A DNA stretch of 64,000 nucleotides from a virus. Positions 15,733 through 24,864 of the stretch are shown here, piece after piece; position 1 is the first letter of the stretch; each line of letters begins with the position of its first letter. The notes beneath the pieces were generated by a model. It was not told the DNA's origin, ran no database searches, and saw nothing but the letters and a program-made list of their open reading frames with translations. The stretch spans positions 62,001 to 126,000 of the IMG/VR virus record IMGVR_UViG_3300028800_000059; one strand, given 5' to 3'. A program made the translations under genes and the position numbers.

Positions 15733-16887
15733 TTACTCTTGGAAAAATCCCTCTAACGTCGCATATTCGCTTGATTGTCCAATACGATTTTGTGCTATCT
15801 TGAAATATTTGGGTTCGGCTTCGATGCCATGAAAAATCCAACCGCCATTCTTTGCAGCGATGCCCGTTGATCCAGAGCCCATGAAAGGGTCTAGAACAGA
15901 ACCGCCTTTTGGCGTGACCAGAGTTATGAGATAGCGCATTAGGTCTACTGGCTTGACAGTGGGATGGGTATTTTCTTCGCCACGTTCTTTCTTGGAAACT
16001 TTGGATGAATAGAAAAATCTTGCTGCGGAACCATCATCATTATACGATTCAAAATCAGCACGTTTAGCTACAGTCGAATGAGTAAATCCCTTTGTCATTG
16101 GCTGCCCACCAACCACTTTACCAGATTTGCTCTCTGGAAAATTTTCTAACACTTCCTCGGATCCATCATGGATCACATTGGCAGGCCAACGGCCAGAAGG
16201 AATTTCATATCGATGTTCTTTTGTATTACCAAAAATTGATCGACCACCAGAGGTTTTCACATGAGAACGTAAATGTGTGTTTTGGGCAAGTGTGCCATTT
16301 TCAATTGTAACATGAGAAATTCGACATTCATCTATGTTCAATCCACCAGTTCCATGTTTAAGAACATTCCCTGCCACTGTGTTTTCAGAAAGAGGCTTGC
16401 GAGCCAACACAATGGGCTCTACTGCGGGCTTCAACGCGGTACCCCAACCATCACCCACTTTATGACTTTTAGGAAACCCTGTGCCATACAACCACATGAT
16501 TGTGTCGCGTATTTCAAATCCTGCGTCCTCTATTGCACAAGCCATTCTATGAAAAGTTCTAGTTCCACCAAAAGCCAAGACATGTCCGCCTGGTTTTAGA
16601 ACCTGAAAAACTAATTCCCAGGTTTCTTTGCGAAAAGCAATATCCCCACCATCCCAAGTTTGTCCCATGAAGCCTTTAGAAAGCCTCGCGTAGTTATTCG
16701 ATCCTGCCTTGGCAGCCTTGCCAGTTTTGTTGTCGTCATCCTGAGACGTTCCTTTGAAGCGCGAAACAATCGATGTAAGATGATACGGCGGGTCGGTCAC
16801 CACAGAGTCAACCTGGATGCCTTTGGCGATCATGTCCTTCATGACCTTCAAGCAATCGCCTTCATAAAGATTTATCTGATTATCCAT
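15733..16887 (-). CDS. DNA adenine/cytosine-N4 methyltransferase, beta class
   Basis: A 384-residue SAM-dependent DNA methyltransferase. Catalytic DPPY (near residue 32) lies N-terminal to the SAM-binding motif FMGSGSTG (near 345), which is the beta-class (CcrM-type) order. DPPY usually marks N6-adenine enzymes. It may protect phage DNA from host restriction or mimic host methylation. ATG 16887 (MDNQINLYEG) overlaps the upstream stop by 8 nt; an in-frame start 24 nt upstream is possible. No restriction partner is next to it. Confidence 0.85.
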   Translation of the reverse strand: MDNQINLYEGDCLKVMKDMIAKGIQVDSVVTDPPYHLTSIVSRFKGTSQDDDNKTGKAAKAGSNNYARLSKGFMGQTWDGGDIAFRKETWELVFQVLKPGGHVLAFGGTRTFHRMACAIEDAGFEIRDTIMWLYGTGFPKSHKVGDGWGTALKPAVEPIVLARKPLSENTVAGNVLKHGTGGLNIDECRISHVTIENGTLAQNTHLRSHVKTSGGRSIFGNTKEHRYEIPSGRWPANVIHDGSEEVLENFPESKSGKVVGGQPMTKGFTHSTVAKRADFESYNDDGSAARFFYSSKVSKKERGEENTHPTVKPVDLMRYLITLVTPKGGSVLDPFMGSGSTGIAAKNGGWIFHGIEAEPKYFKIAQNRIGQSSEYATLEGFFQE

Positions 16888-17128
16888 TGGACTTATCTTT
16901 TCGGTCAACAAGAAGTTTGACGACCAAATTTTGTTGACCTAAATCTATCATACTACGCAAATTAACATTAAAAGTTTCCAAGGCACCATCAATGGCCTTG
17001 TCCACATACTGATCCATATCTTCCATAATAATTTCTTTGAGATTTTCACGAATTGTATTTACCAATCCTTTGAGCATCGCCTTCTCGGCATCTGCACCAG
17101 TAAAATCTATATTTTTAAGACTCGCCAT
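16880..17128 (-). CDS. Small hypothetical protein
   Basis: An 82-residue helical protein (MASLKNIDFTGADAEKAML) without recognised domain. A strong GGAGGA Shine-Dalgarno lies 5 nt before ATG 17128, inside the end of the upstream gene. It is directly coupled to the methyltransferase gene downstream. Confidence 0.6.
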   Translation of the reverse strand: MASLKNIDFTGADAEKAMLKGLVNTIRENLKEIIMEDMDQYVDKAIDGALETFNVNLRSMIDLGQQNLVVKLLVDRKDKSNG

Positions 17129-17285
17129 CTTTTTCCTCCATTAGAATATACGTGTGATTTCTGAGATAGAACGGAAACGCCTTTGTTTTAAGTTTGCTAT
17201 CGCAAAATTCTTCATATGACGCAAACCGTTTTGGCTTGCTACCGACCACCTTATCGTTAATTTTATATACGACTAAATTTTTCAT
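17115..17285 (-). CDS. Small hypothetical protein
   Basis: A 56-residue ORF starting MKNLVVYKIND and ending MEEKDGES. Its ATG overlaps the stop of the upstream small gene (ATGA) and its 3' end holds the Shine-Dalgarno of the next gene. Size, spacing and lysine-rich composition fit a real coupled phage gene. Function unknown. Confidence 0.5.
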   Translation of the reverse strand: MKNLVVYKINDKVVGSKPKRFASYEEFCDSKLKTKAFPFYLRNHTYILMEEKDGES

Positions 17286-17455
17286 AGTTTTTCATAATGA
17301 ACTGTTGGGAACCACTGATGGTGGACCAAGAAAAAAGTAATTCCTGGGACGGATTCCAGTCGGTCGAATATGAATTTAGCATATTCATATTCTTCATCAT
17401 GAAATTCTTTGAATGTGGCCACCTCAAATTTTTTCTTTGCATAAATGTAAATCAT
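17282..17455 (-). CDS. Small hypothetical protein
   Basis: A 57-residue ORF starting MIYIYAKKKFEV, with an AAGGGA site before its ATG. Acidic and aromatic residues dominate (HDEEYEYAKFIFDRL). It is the first of three overlapping small genes leading to the methyltransferase. Not recognised. Confidence 0.5.
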   Translation of the reverse strand: MIYIYAKKKFEVATFKEFHDEEYEYAKFIFDRLESVPGITFFLVHHQWFPTVHYEKL

Positions 17456-17469
17456 TTTTATTTTCCCTT

Positions 17470-17904
17470 CTATGACATAATATCATAACTAAATTCAAGG
17501 CATGGTTCGATCCAAGACTTAAACGTTCTACCATGATCTATTCGATTTGAATATCCCAATTCATCCCACATGCCTAAATATTGCCATTGAAATAAATGGA
17601 CCATTTCATGGGCAACGGTATCTAAAAATTGGGCTTTATCTACAAATTCCTTGGCGAGTTCCATATATGTTTTATGGTCGTCAAACCAATTAACAATACC
17701 AAGAATTGCTGCTTCACCATACACGAATTTCAATTTCGTTTTTTTATCCATATAATAATTTTTTGGATCGGCATATTCTCTATCCACATAACTCAAATCG
17801 TTGATGCACATCCAGGCACTTGGTCGTTCCAATCCATTGTCGAATACCTGTTTGTTGATTTTATTGAAGGCTTTATACAGAGCCATGTTTGTTGGCCTAT
17901 ACAT
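17470..17904 (-). CDS. SprT-like zinc metallopeptidase
   Basis: A 144-residue protein with the catalytic HExxH helix AHEMVHLFQWQ (about residues 97-107) and a downstream DHGRTFKSW (about 123) that gives the third zinc ligand. This is the SprT/Wss1-like layout. Related domains degrade DNA-protein crosslinks, and phage members are often near replication genes, as here beside gp41. ATG 17904 follows the gp41 stop by 2 nt, with AAGGTG as Shine-Dalgarno. Confidence 0.78.
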   Translation of the reverse strand: MYRPTNMALYKAFNKINKQVFDNGLERPSAWMCINDLSYVDREYADPKNYYMDKKTKLKFVYGEAAILGIVNWFDDHKTYMELAKEFVDKAQFLDTVAHEMVHLFQWQYLGMWDELGYSNRIDHGRTFKSWIEPCLEFSYDIMS

Positions 17905-17906
17905 TT

Positions 17907-19394
17907 CTAAATCACCTTCAAATCCTTAAATCGATTGAGATTTTTTCCCATCGACGTTTGATCCATGACAATCAAATCTGGAACTTCTTCTTCACCAGGA
18001 AGCGAACCTCCACCAGTTACCACATAACTTCCAGTGAATTGTTGTTGGACCTTGTCTGAAATATCAAACAGCCGCATCTTTGATTTATCAACACCCACTA
18101 AAAATTTCTTATCCTTGGCCACATCACGATAACGATTTTTCAATTGCTTGACCATATACTGTCCAAGTTTTTCTAAATCATCGTTTGTAATAAGCGCAAT
18201 GAAGAAATCTACTGTCATTGGAAGGCCAAAGCTTTCAGATGTACCTTTCATTCCAATATCCGAATCATCAAATCCTTCGCGGTTGGTCTGTGTGGCACTC
18301 CATACTGGAAGATTATGACGCACAGCCAATCCACGCAATTCTTCGGCAATTGATTTGATGTATGTATAACTGTTGACGTTGGCGCCCATTTTCAATCGAG
18401 CCGAACACATGATGTTAAGATAATCCACCACGATTATATCTGGTTTGAATTGCTTCTTTAGAATTAACTCTTTCAACAATGAATCAATATGAATGACGGA
18501 GAATTCGGCCGTTGGATATTCCTTGATGAATATCTTTCCAACTGTTCGATTTTTTACAAGTTCTATGCGATTGTTGAAAACGTTCTTTGGAAGCGTGGCT
18601 AATTGATCCAATGGAACATTCAATAAATTAGCATCAATTCTCTCGGCAATCTTTTCTTCGCTCATTTCACCAGTGATATACAGAACATTCTTTCCTTCGT
18701 TCATCCAACCACAGGTTAGATCGCAAAGAACAAGAGTTTTGCCAACACCAGTACCACCAAGAATGACGTTTAGTGTTTTTGGAACGCAACCACCGTTTGT
18801 AATCTTGTTGAAATACGCAAGGTGAAATGGAATCTTTAATTCCTTGCGCTGATAATATTCCCAACGGTGAACCGCATCCTCGATATAATCATGACCTACA
18901 CGATTATCGAATGTTATAGAAAGAGCATCCGAAAGAAGTCCAGGAATTGATCCTTTGTCTTTCTTGCCTTCACCTCTCAAAATAGTGACAGACTCGCTCA
19001 CGGCATTATAGATTGCCTGATCCTGACAGAATTTTTCGGCACGATTGACAAGCCAAGGAACATCAGTAGGATTATCCTTGGCCTTCTTGATATCGGCCAA
19101 GAGAGCCATAGATTCCTTCACTTCGTTTTCATGTAGATTTTTGGCTTCCTTGATGCCAATGACCAATGCTTCATATGTCGGACGATTGTTGAATTTTGCT
19201 ACGAATTCGCTGATTGCCTTAAAGACAATTTTATCAGCGGCATATTCGAAATATGAATCGCGAAGGAAAGGCATGACTTTCCCTGCAAACTCTTCTGAGT
19301 AAATCAGATTTTTGAGAATGGTCGTTTCTAACCTTGTGCCCAAGGCTAGGATATTTTCAGGCGCATCAAGATTTTGTTGATTCTGATTTTCCAT
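17907..19394 (-). CDS. 41: Replicative DNA helicase, T4 gp41/DnaB type
   Basis: A 495-residue hexameric 5'-3' helicase that unwinds the fork and partners with the gp61 primase at the left edge. The Walker A motif is GGTGVGKT (about 216-223) and Walker B IIVVDYLNI (about 322). The RecA-like C-terminal domain is complete, and the N-terminal helical domain is of DnaB type. Length is close to T4 gp41 (475). It overlaps the upstream gene by 29 nt. Confidence 0.92.
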   Translation of the reverse strand: MENQNQQNLDAPENILALGTRLETTILKNLIYSEEFAGKVMPFLRDSYFEYAADKIVFKAISEFVAKFNNRPTYEALVIGIKEAKNLHENEVKESMALLADIKKAKDNPTDVPWLVNRAEKFCQDQAIYNAVSESVTILRGEGKKDKGSIPGLLSDALSITFDNRVGHDYIEDAVHRWEYYQRKELKIPFHLAYFNKITNGGCVPKTLNVILGGTGVGKTLVLCDLTCGWMNEGKNVLYITGEMSEEKIAERIDANLLNVPLDQLATLPKNVFNNRIELVKNRTVGKIFIKEYPTAEFSVIHIDSLLKELILKKQFKPDIIVVDYLNIMCSARLKMGANVNSYTYIKSIAEELRGLAVRHNLPVWSATQTNREGFDDSDIGMKGTSESFGLPMTVDFFIALITNDDLEKLGQYMVKQLKNRYRDVAKDKKFLVGVDKSKMRLFDISDKVQQQFTGSYVVTGGGSLPGEEEVPDLIVMDQTSMGKNLNRFKDLKVI

Positions 19395-19782
19395 TTTCCT
19401 CTGGCGTTGTCGGCATCAAACCGGGCTCTAATTCTTGCACGTTTTTAATCAAAATATCCATTACAATATCACCAAGCCAATTTTTGAATTCTTGATTTTC
19501 TTGAAGTTCTTTTTTAGCAATGTTTTTAGATACGTCCTTACGACATAATTTGGTCGTAAGACTATCTGGAATTTTGATTATTTCATACCCATAGGAAACT
19601 TTTGTTTCGCCTGTTTCCTCGTTGATAGGAACTATTTGAATAGAAGTGTATCCATATTCTACACCTTTCCACGGGCCAGTCAATAGCCGAATAAAACTTT
19701 GATGTGTCTGTGGTGTTAATTTAGGATCATCAAATACTGTATAGTCAACTTCGGCAACAGGAAGTTTACGATTTTTCTTCAT
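19366..19782 (-). CDS. Conserved phage protein beside helicase and UvsX
   Basis: A 138-residue protein (MKKNRKLPVAEVDYTVF) without recognised catalytic motifs. It is mixed alpha/beta with a C-terminal helical region. It overlaps uvsX by 17 nt and gp41 by 29 nt, so it is tied to the replication and recombination operon. By position it might assist helicase loading, but there is no sequence evidence for that. Confidence 0.65.
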   Translation of the reverse strand: MKKNRKLPVAEVDYTVFDDPKLTPQTHQSFIRLLTGPWKGVEYGYTSIQIVPINEETGETKVSYGYEIIKIPDSLTTKLCRKDVSKNIAKKELQENQEFKNWLGDIVMDILIKNVQELEPGLMPTTPEENGKSESTKS

Positions 19783-20845
19783 CGCTCGTTTCCTCGGTCA
19801 ACGAAGAATTGCCATATAGAAATTCATCAGGACATTTGGCGTCAATAGCATCCAGAACATCTTTGGTGTAGAACTTTTCCGGATTCTTATTGATTTCAGA
19901 TTCCTTTCCAGAAAATCCATTAGGAAAAGTATACATGGATGATGTGGCCTTTTGAACTACCCCAAATTTCACAGCAAGTTCCAGAAGTCCATAATACTTA
20001 TCCAGGCCTGTGTCGTATCGAAGAAGTGTTGTCACTGTTCTATTTTCCACACTCAAACGACTCTTCTTCAACTTGGCCTTGATAATGACGCCCTTGATTT
20101 CTTCTTGTTCCTTGAACTTCGATTTAGAAAGATAGACTGTGGTCGTGGAAGCATACTTCGATCCAGAACCACCACCTTCGTCCTTTTGATTTCCATAGGC
20201 ACCAATCAATGCATAGACGTGATTGGTCACGATCAATGGAACCTTGGCCTTGCCAAGTTTCAGATTAAGAACACGAAAGGCGCCTTTCAAGAGCGGGGCC
20301 CGCGTCATGTCTCGTTTATCACTCGCCGTCTGAATATCTTCCATTTCTTTCGAGGTCGAAAGATTGCCTAGAGAGTCTAGAACGAAAATAATTGGCTTTC
20401 TGTCTGCAACTTTTTCGGCCAGATACTTATCGAGAATTCTTGTGGATTGCGTTCTAAATTCTTCGACTGTAGAAACAGGAACCATGGCGAAACGTTTCTT
20501 GTTGATGCCACGACTTTCTAACATGCCAGAATGAATGGCACTTTCTGTTTCGAAATAGAACGCATATCCTGTTGGATTAGCCTTGAAAAATTCTCCTACG
20601 ACATTAAGGGCATAGAAGCTTTTGCCTGTCGAAGGATCACCAGCAAGCGTAGTGATTTTATTAGCCGCCACGCCACCATAGATAGAACCAGAAATAAGAG
20701 CGTTGAGGGCGTAAGAACCAGTAGAAATCCAGCCAGACACATCGCCCGTCTCAATTCCCTTTTCGACGGTCGAAGCATATTCATTCTCCAGTGATTTGAT
20801 TGCTGAATTGAAAAAATCATTATCGTCGCTTTTTGTTTTTGCCAT
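19766..20845 (-). CDS. uvsX: RecA-like recombinase UvsX
   Basis: A 359-residue strand-exchange protein for recombination-dependent replication and repair. The Walker A motif is GDPSTGKS (about 68-75), Walker B FVLDSLGNL (about 154), and DNA-binding loop residues GGGSGSKYAS lie near 222. There is no intein. It is shorter than T4 UvsX (391) but has the full core. It lies between the polymerase and helicase genes. Confidence 0.9.
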   Translation of the reverse strand: MAKTKSDDNDFFNSAIKSLENEYASTVEKGIETGDVSGWISTGSYALNALISGSIYGGVAANKITTLAGDPSTGKSFYALNVVGEFFKANPTGYAFYFETESAIHSGMLESRGINKKRFAMVPVSTVEEFRTQSTRILDKYLAEKVADRKPIIFVLDSLGNLSTSKEMEDIQTASDKRDMTRAPLLKGAFRVLNLKLGKAKVPLIVTNHVYALIGAYGNQKDEGGGSGSKYASTTTVYLSKSKFKEQEEIKGVIIKAKLKKSRLSVENRTVTTLLRYDTGLDKYYGLLELAVKFGVVQKATSSMYTFPNGFSGKESEINKNPEKFYTKDVLDAIDAKCPDEFLYGNSSLTEETSDEEKS

Positions 20846-20885
20846 TTGTTATCCCTATTTTGGTTAGTTTTTAATCCTACACTAT

Positions 20886-23429
20886 CTAATTGAAAAAGTC
20901 AACAAGAGAAGATATATGTTCCACTTGCCATCCCATATTATCAAGAATGTCTTTTACCGGGTCCAGAAACGCCTTTTCAAATTGCGTGTCGTAATCAATA
21001 TATTTCTTCAAATCAAATTCGTCAGGCAACACGTTACCAAACGATATGACATGGGTTTGGAAATGATTGGGTTGTTTGATATACAGATATTTGATTTTTT
21101 CTCCCTCTTTGATTGTTGGATATTTGCCTGTCAGTTTCAATTCATTAAGTTTCGCATTGTATAGAATCGCTCCACGCACATGAATTGGTGTTCCTGACGC
21201 GAACATTTCGTTCTGTGTCTTGCCTCGAAATTTGGCCAATCCATTTATTCCTCGGGGAGAGGCAATTGCTTCGGCAGGAAGTTTATTGAATTCTTTTCGG
21301 AAGGCATCGATGAATTCGATAATTTCATCATTAGTTCCATTAAGCATGATATTGATGGCATCTTTAATCTTACTTCGGCAGACAGCAGGAGTTGATGATT
21401 TAACTGCCTCCAATCCAACGATCTTGATCTTGGGCTTTGCGTTTTTCACACCTTCATTCATATAAACGTTCAAGATATAATGCTTCTTGCCTGTCCAAAT
21501 TCCACGGTCCGCAATAACCTCTCGCTTCATAATCAATCGTTGCTCGTAGGCGTTCAAATAATCTTTTAATTCGTCGCAAACCTTTTCAACGTATGGCGCG
21601 ATTTTCTTTCTGTAGAGAACATTGATCAAATCGATAACTTCCCATTTATCACTAGGAATATTTCCATTATAATAGAATTCAACAATTTTCTCCATGTTGA
21701 TGTAAACCGAGTCGGTATCTGACGCAATCACATAATCAATTCCAGTGGTTTTCAAAGCCGCGTTCAAATATTCGTTTAAATGATTGATAATCCAACGAAT
21801 TGCAAGTTGTCCAGCCGTTGTAATACCAGCAGCAATTCGCACATCAAAAAATCTGAAATATTGATTTCCTGCGGCACCATAAAGAGAATTTGCAATAACT
21901 TTTTTGACTTTCTCCAACATACCATATCGAATAGCCTTGGCTTCTAAAACCTTTCGAACCACAGGATCGGTCGTTGTTTCAAGATCGGCTTTGGCTGCCT
22001 CGGCAATTTTCTTGTATCGATCACGATCATTGAAAACTTTTTCGACAAGCGTTGGAAGAAATCCTTTTTTACTTCTATCGAATGTTTGTCCATTTGGAGT
22101 CAAACATAAATTCTTGTCTTTCAATCCAATAAGAATATCTTGTTGGGCCAATAAAGATTCTACACTAACACCTTTAAATTCCGCAGTTGCCCTTAAAGTC
22201 TCAGGGCTCATGTTAAACATCATGATAAGACTTGGATACAGGGATTTAGCGTCAATCGAAACCACCCAATTAAATAATCCTGTTTGAGTTTCTTTTACAT
22301 AGGCGCCTTCATATTCGTTTTTGAAACTATCTTTCTTTGGTGGAAGAACCATATGTGTTTCGACAAAATGATTGAAGATAATAGTATCCCACATTCGGAC
22401 GGGATAATAGATATCTTCAAAATTTACCTTGGCATCATACGCCAATACAAGAGCCAAATCTATCAGCCCACGTTTCTTATCGATCTTATCCACAAGTGTT
22501 ACGTCCTGGATATTATAATCGATGAATTTTTGATGGTCTTTTTTGTAAAGTTGATGAAGTGATTCGTATTCTGAATAATCAGTTTTCTTTTCGCCTTCTA
22601 ATGTAACTGAGGCGATATGATCCAATGAATATGACTCTTGTGCAAAATCAGGGGCGAATTTCTGGAAAAGTTGCAGTCCATCCAACTGAGCCACCCCTAA
22701 AATTTCGTAGCAATCATACATTTTGCCACGAAACATCGTCTCTCTTTGTTTGACTATTTTCCAAGGAGAAAGTTTATCGGCTTCTTTCTGTCCTAGGACA
22801 TTTGCAATGCGTCGAACCAAATACACAATATCAAATGTGCGAAGATACCATCCAGTAACAATGTCTGGATAATCAGCCGACCATAATTTCAGAAATTTTT
22901 CAAGAAGGTCTTTTTCATCCACACAATGATAGTAACGAAGATTTGGAATGCCAGTATTGTTTGTCCAAGGCCCACATCCAAAAACATGATAAAAATCATT
23001 CAATTTGATTGTAATGGCTGTAACTTCTTCGGTGGCTAATTTCACATTAGGAAATCCGTGTTCCGATGCGACCTCGATATCCAATGATGCAATCAAAAGA
23101 TCGTCGCGTTTGCCATGAATTTCGCCAGGGAAATTATCAGCTATGAATGAATATTCGAAACGTGTCTGACCATAAATTGTAAAGTCAGACACGTCTTTAT
23201 ATGTTTCGATGAATTTACGGGCGTCTTTGATCGTTCCTGGAACAATCGATTCAACAGGTTCGCCTAGATGTGTTGTCCATTTTGGGATTTGAGTTTTTTG
23301 CGTAGGGACAAAAAGAGTCGGACGGAAATCTCGATCCGTCCTATTATATCTCTTTCCATTTTCATCAACACCACGTAAAAGAACCTTATTGCCATAGACG
23401 GCAACAGAAGTATAATATCCTTTGCTCAT
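20886..23429 (-). CDS. 43: DNA polymerase, family B, T4 gp43-like
   Basis: An 847-residue replicative polymerase with 3'-5' exonuclease. Exo I is SLDIEVASE (D and E, about 112); polymerase motif A is DAKSLYPSL (about 390), motif B KKVIANSLYGAAGN (about 508-521) and motif C ASDTDSVYI (about 569). It is slightly shorter than T4 gp43 (898) and carries no intein. ATG 23429 has no Shine-Dalgarno and lies 9 nt after a TATAAT box, so the mRNA may be nearly leaderless. Confidence 0.95.
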   Translation of the reverse strand: MSKGYYTSVAVYGNKVLLRGVDENGKRYNRTDRDFRPTLFVPTQKTQIPKWTTHLGEPVESIVPGTIKDARKFIETYKDVSDFTIYGQTRFEYSFIADNFPGEIHGKRDDLLIASLDIEVASEHGFPNVKLATEEVTAITIKLNDFYHVFGCGPWTNNTGIPNLRYYHCVDEKDLLEKFLKLWSADYPDIVTGWYLRTFDIVYLVRRIANVLGQKEADKLSPWKIVKQRETMFRGKMYDCYEILGVAQLDGLQLFQKFAPDFAQESYSLDHIASVTLEGEKKTDYSEYESLHQLYKKDHQKFIDYNIQDVTLVDKIDKKRGLIDLALVLAYDAKVNFEDIYYPVRMWDTIIFNHFVETHMVLPPKKDSFKNEYEGAYVKETQTGLFNWVVSIDAKSLYPSLIMMFNMSPETLRATAEFKGVSVESLLAQQDILIGLKDKNLCLTPNGQTFDRSKKGFLPTLVEKVFNDRDRYKKIAEAAKADLETTTDPVVRKVLEAKAIRYGMLEKVKKVIANSLYGAAGNQYFRFFDVRIAAGITTAGQLAIRWIINHLNEYLNAALKTTGIDYVIASDTDSVYINMEKIVEFYYNGNIPSDKWEVIDLINVLYRKKIAPYVEKVCDELKDYLNAYEQRLIMKREVIADRGIWTGKKHYILNVYMNEGVKNAKPKIKIVGLEAVKSSTPAVCRSKIKDAINIMLNGTNDEIIEFIDAFRKEFNKLPAEAIASPRGINGLAKFRGKTQNEMFASGTPIHVRGAILYNAKLNELKLTGKYPTIKEGEKIKYLYIKQPNHFQTHVISFGNVLPDEFDLKKYIDYDTQFEKAFLDPVKDILDNMGWQVEHISSLVDFFN

Positions 23430-23438
23430 TAAGGACTA

Positions 23439-23467
23439 ATTATACTGTATTAAGATGGCAGTATCAA
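23439..23467 (-). promoter_or_regulatory. Host sigma70-type promoter for DNA polymerase
   Basis: TTGATA (23462-23467) and TATAAT (23439-23444) are 17 nt apart on the minus strand. The predicted start is 1-3 nt before ATG 23429. Confidence 0.65.
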
Positions 23468-23839
23468 GCCTGGTTTTTTGACGGCAACAATTCCCGTAGT
23501 CACTTGAATATATGCATCAGTCATGCCTTCCACAGGATCGGCTATGAACAAAATATGTTGTTCCTTGATTGTCAGGCCGTCTTTCTTATCAACATATGGA
23601 ACCCAAGGAAGAAACCCAACACCTGCTTTTGCCTGAGGATTTGCTGGTGGTTGAACAATTACGACCAATGGATTATAAATTTTGATGGCACCAGGACCCA
23701 TATCATCAACGCGGCCAATAAGTTCCTCACCAGTCAAAAGCCGTACAAATTTAATTGACGGCTGACTGGTTATAGGCATTGCCACCACATCCCCAATTTT
23801 CTTATCGGCAACGCTTGAAATTGCTTCGGTTGTCATCAT
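23450..23839 (-). CDS. Small beta-rich phage protein, possibly LSm-like
   Basis: A 129-residue, beta-rich protein. The core KFVRLLTGEELIGRVDDMG (about 30-48) followed by IKIYNPLVV resembles Sm/Hfq-like domains or the small SH3-like barrels seen in other T4-like phages. Its 3' end contains the polymerase promoter. The ATG overlaps the stop of the upstream small gene (ATGA). Function unknown. Confidence 0.6.
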   Translation of the reverse strand: MMTTEAISSVADKKIGDVVAMPITSQPSIKFVRLLTGEELIGRVDDMGPGAIKIYNPLVVIVQPPANPQAKAGVGFLPWVPYVDKKDGLTIKEQHILFIADPVEGMTDAYIQVTTGIVAVKKPGLILPS

Positions 23840-24015
23840 TTTTTTGTCTCCACGGGTTCCAAAACATGATCATACACGCCCAAAGGAACCCATCTTTGTG
23901 GATAGTATGAAGACTTGTCCTTCCAATCTTCGGGATTGGGAGTCAGGGGATCGTCAAGAAGTCCCCATAAAACATATTTTTTGTCGTACTGTCGAAATAC
24001 TAAATCATGTTGCAT
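23836..24015 (-). CDS. Small hypothetical protein
   Basis: A 59-residue ORF starting MQHDLVFRQYDKKY, with a strong GAAGGA Shine-Dalgarno 5 nt before the ATG. It overlaps the 3' end of the upstream gene and its stop overlaps the next ATG. Rich in aromatic and charged residues; no family recognised. Confidence 0.55.
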   Translation of the reverse strand: MQHDLVFRQYDKKYVLWGLLDDPLTPNPEDWKDKSSYYPQRWVPLGVYDHVLEPVETKK

Positions 24016-24826
24016 TAATATATCCTTCGTAATCTAAGATAGTTGGTATGTATTTCCAGCCTTGATTTACAAATTTATCATACCTATTCGATTTAATATC
24101 AGAATACATAGGAATCAAATATTTGTTTTCGATGGCCCACATGGTATATGGATGAATTTTCAATTTTTCTTCATTGAAATCATACCAGGCCCGGCAATGA
24201 GCAAAATCAAATTGTTCTGTGACTTGTTTAGGCTCGCCACAAAACTTAGGATCGATAATAAGTTGATAATGACCATTTTTGTCCATCGGCAATTTTGGAT
24301 AATTCAAATCAATGGCTGCCATAGGATTGATTTCAAAATAATTAGAGACTTTTTCTTTAATGTATTTTTTTGAATTTGTTGAAAACAATGCCGTGAATGC
24401 CTGGGCAATATTTTCATCATAGAAAAATATGTCGGCGTCACTTAATACAGCAGATAGGTCAAGAACATCCCCAGCCAATGTCTCAGGAGTAAACTTTTTT
24501 ATTTTAATGTCTCGTACCAAATCATAAAGTCTAGGAATAATTCCACCAGATATGTATAGTTCATATTTATGTGGATCGGCTATATAATCAGTCAATGAAA
24601 ACCAAACAGTTTTGGATCGTCCTCTATGTGGTGTTATTGCAATAAGGTGGTTATAGAAATAATTATCGGTTTTATCGAGAGCCGCCAAATCAAACACCCA
24701 ACTTTTTTTGAATGCTCGCAATAAACAAGATACTGTTTTCCATTTGAATTGAACATCAGGATCAACACTAATTGCCAACATAGATTGGGTTGGTTTGGTA
24801 GTCATGGCGATATTGATTTTTTTCAT
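24005..24826 (-). CDS. Hypothetical protein beside the glycan cluster
   Basis: A 273-residue protein starting MKKINIAMTTKPTQ; ATG 24826 is chosen because it follows a promoter by 9 nt. The start resembles the beta-strand entry of a Rossmann-like fold, and the sequence has many aromatic residues, but no catalytic motif is clear. Being first after the sugar genes, a glycosyltransferase-like fold is possible yet unproven. Confidence 0.5.
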   Translation of the reverse strand: MKKINIAMTTKPTQSMLAISVDPDVQFKWKTVSCLLRAFKKSWVFDLAALDKTDNYFYNHLIAITPHRGRSKTVWFSLTDYIADPHKYELYISGGIIPRLYDLVRDIKIKKFTPETLAGDVLDLSAVLSDADIFFYDENIAQAFTALFSTNSKKYIKEKVSNYFEINPMAAIDLNYPKLPMDKNGHYQLIIDPKFCGEPKQVTEQFDFAHCRAWYDFNEEKLKIHPYTMWAIENKYLIPMYSDIKSNRYDKFVNQGWKYIPTILDYEGYINAT

Positions 24827-24835
24827 GTTCCCAAC

Positions 24836-24864
24836 ATTATAAAGGAAAAACTTGGTAGATTCAA
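24836..24864 (-). promoter_or_regulatory. Host sigma70-type promoter inside the GDPD gene end
   Basis: TTGAAT (24859-24864), a 17-nt spacer and TATAAT (24836-24841) on the minus strand. The distance from TATAAT to ATG 24826 is 9 nt, identical to the polymerase promoter. Confidence 0.55.

Noticed and set aside
19766-23429. Possible inteins in UvsX or polymerase
   Set aside because: Both proteins run through their motifs at normal length with no insert and no splice-junction residues.
24564-24571. CATAAATA late-type box
   Set aside because: It lies inside the 24005-24826 coding region with no start codon at a fitting distance downstream.
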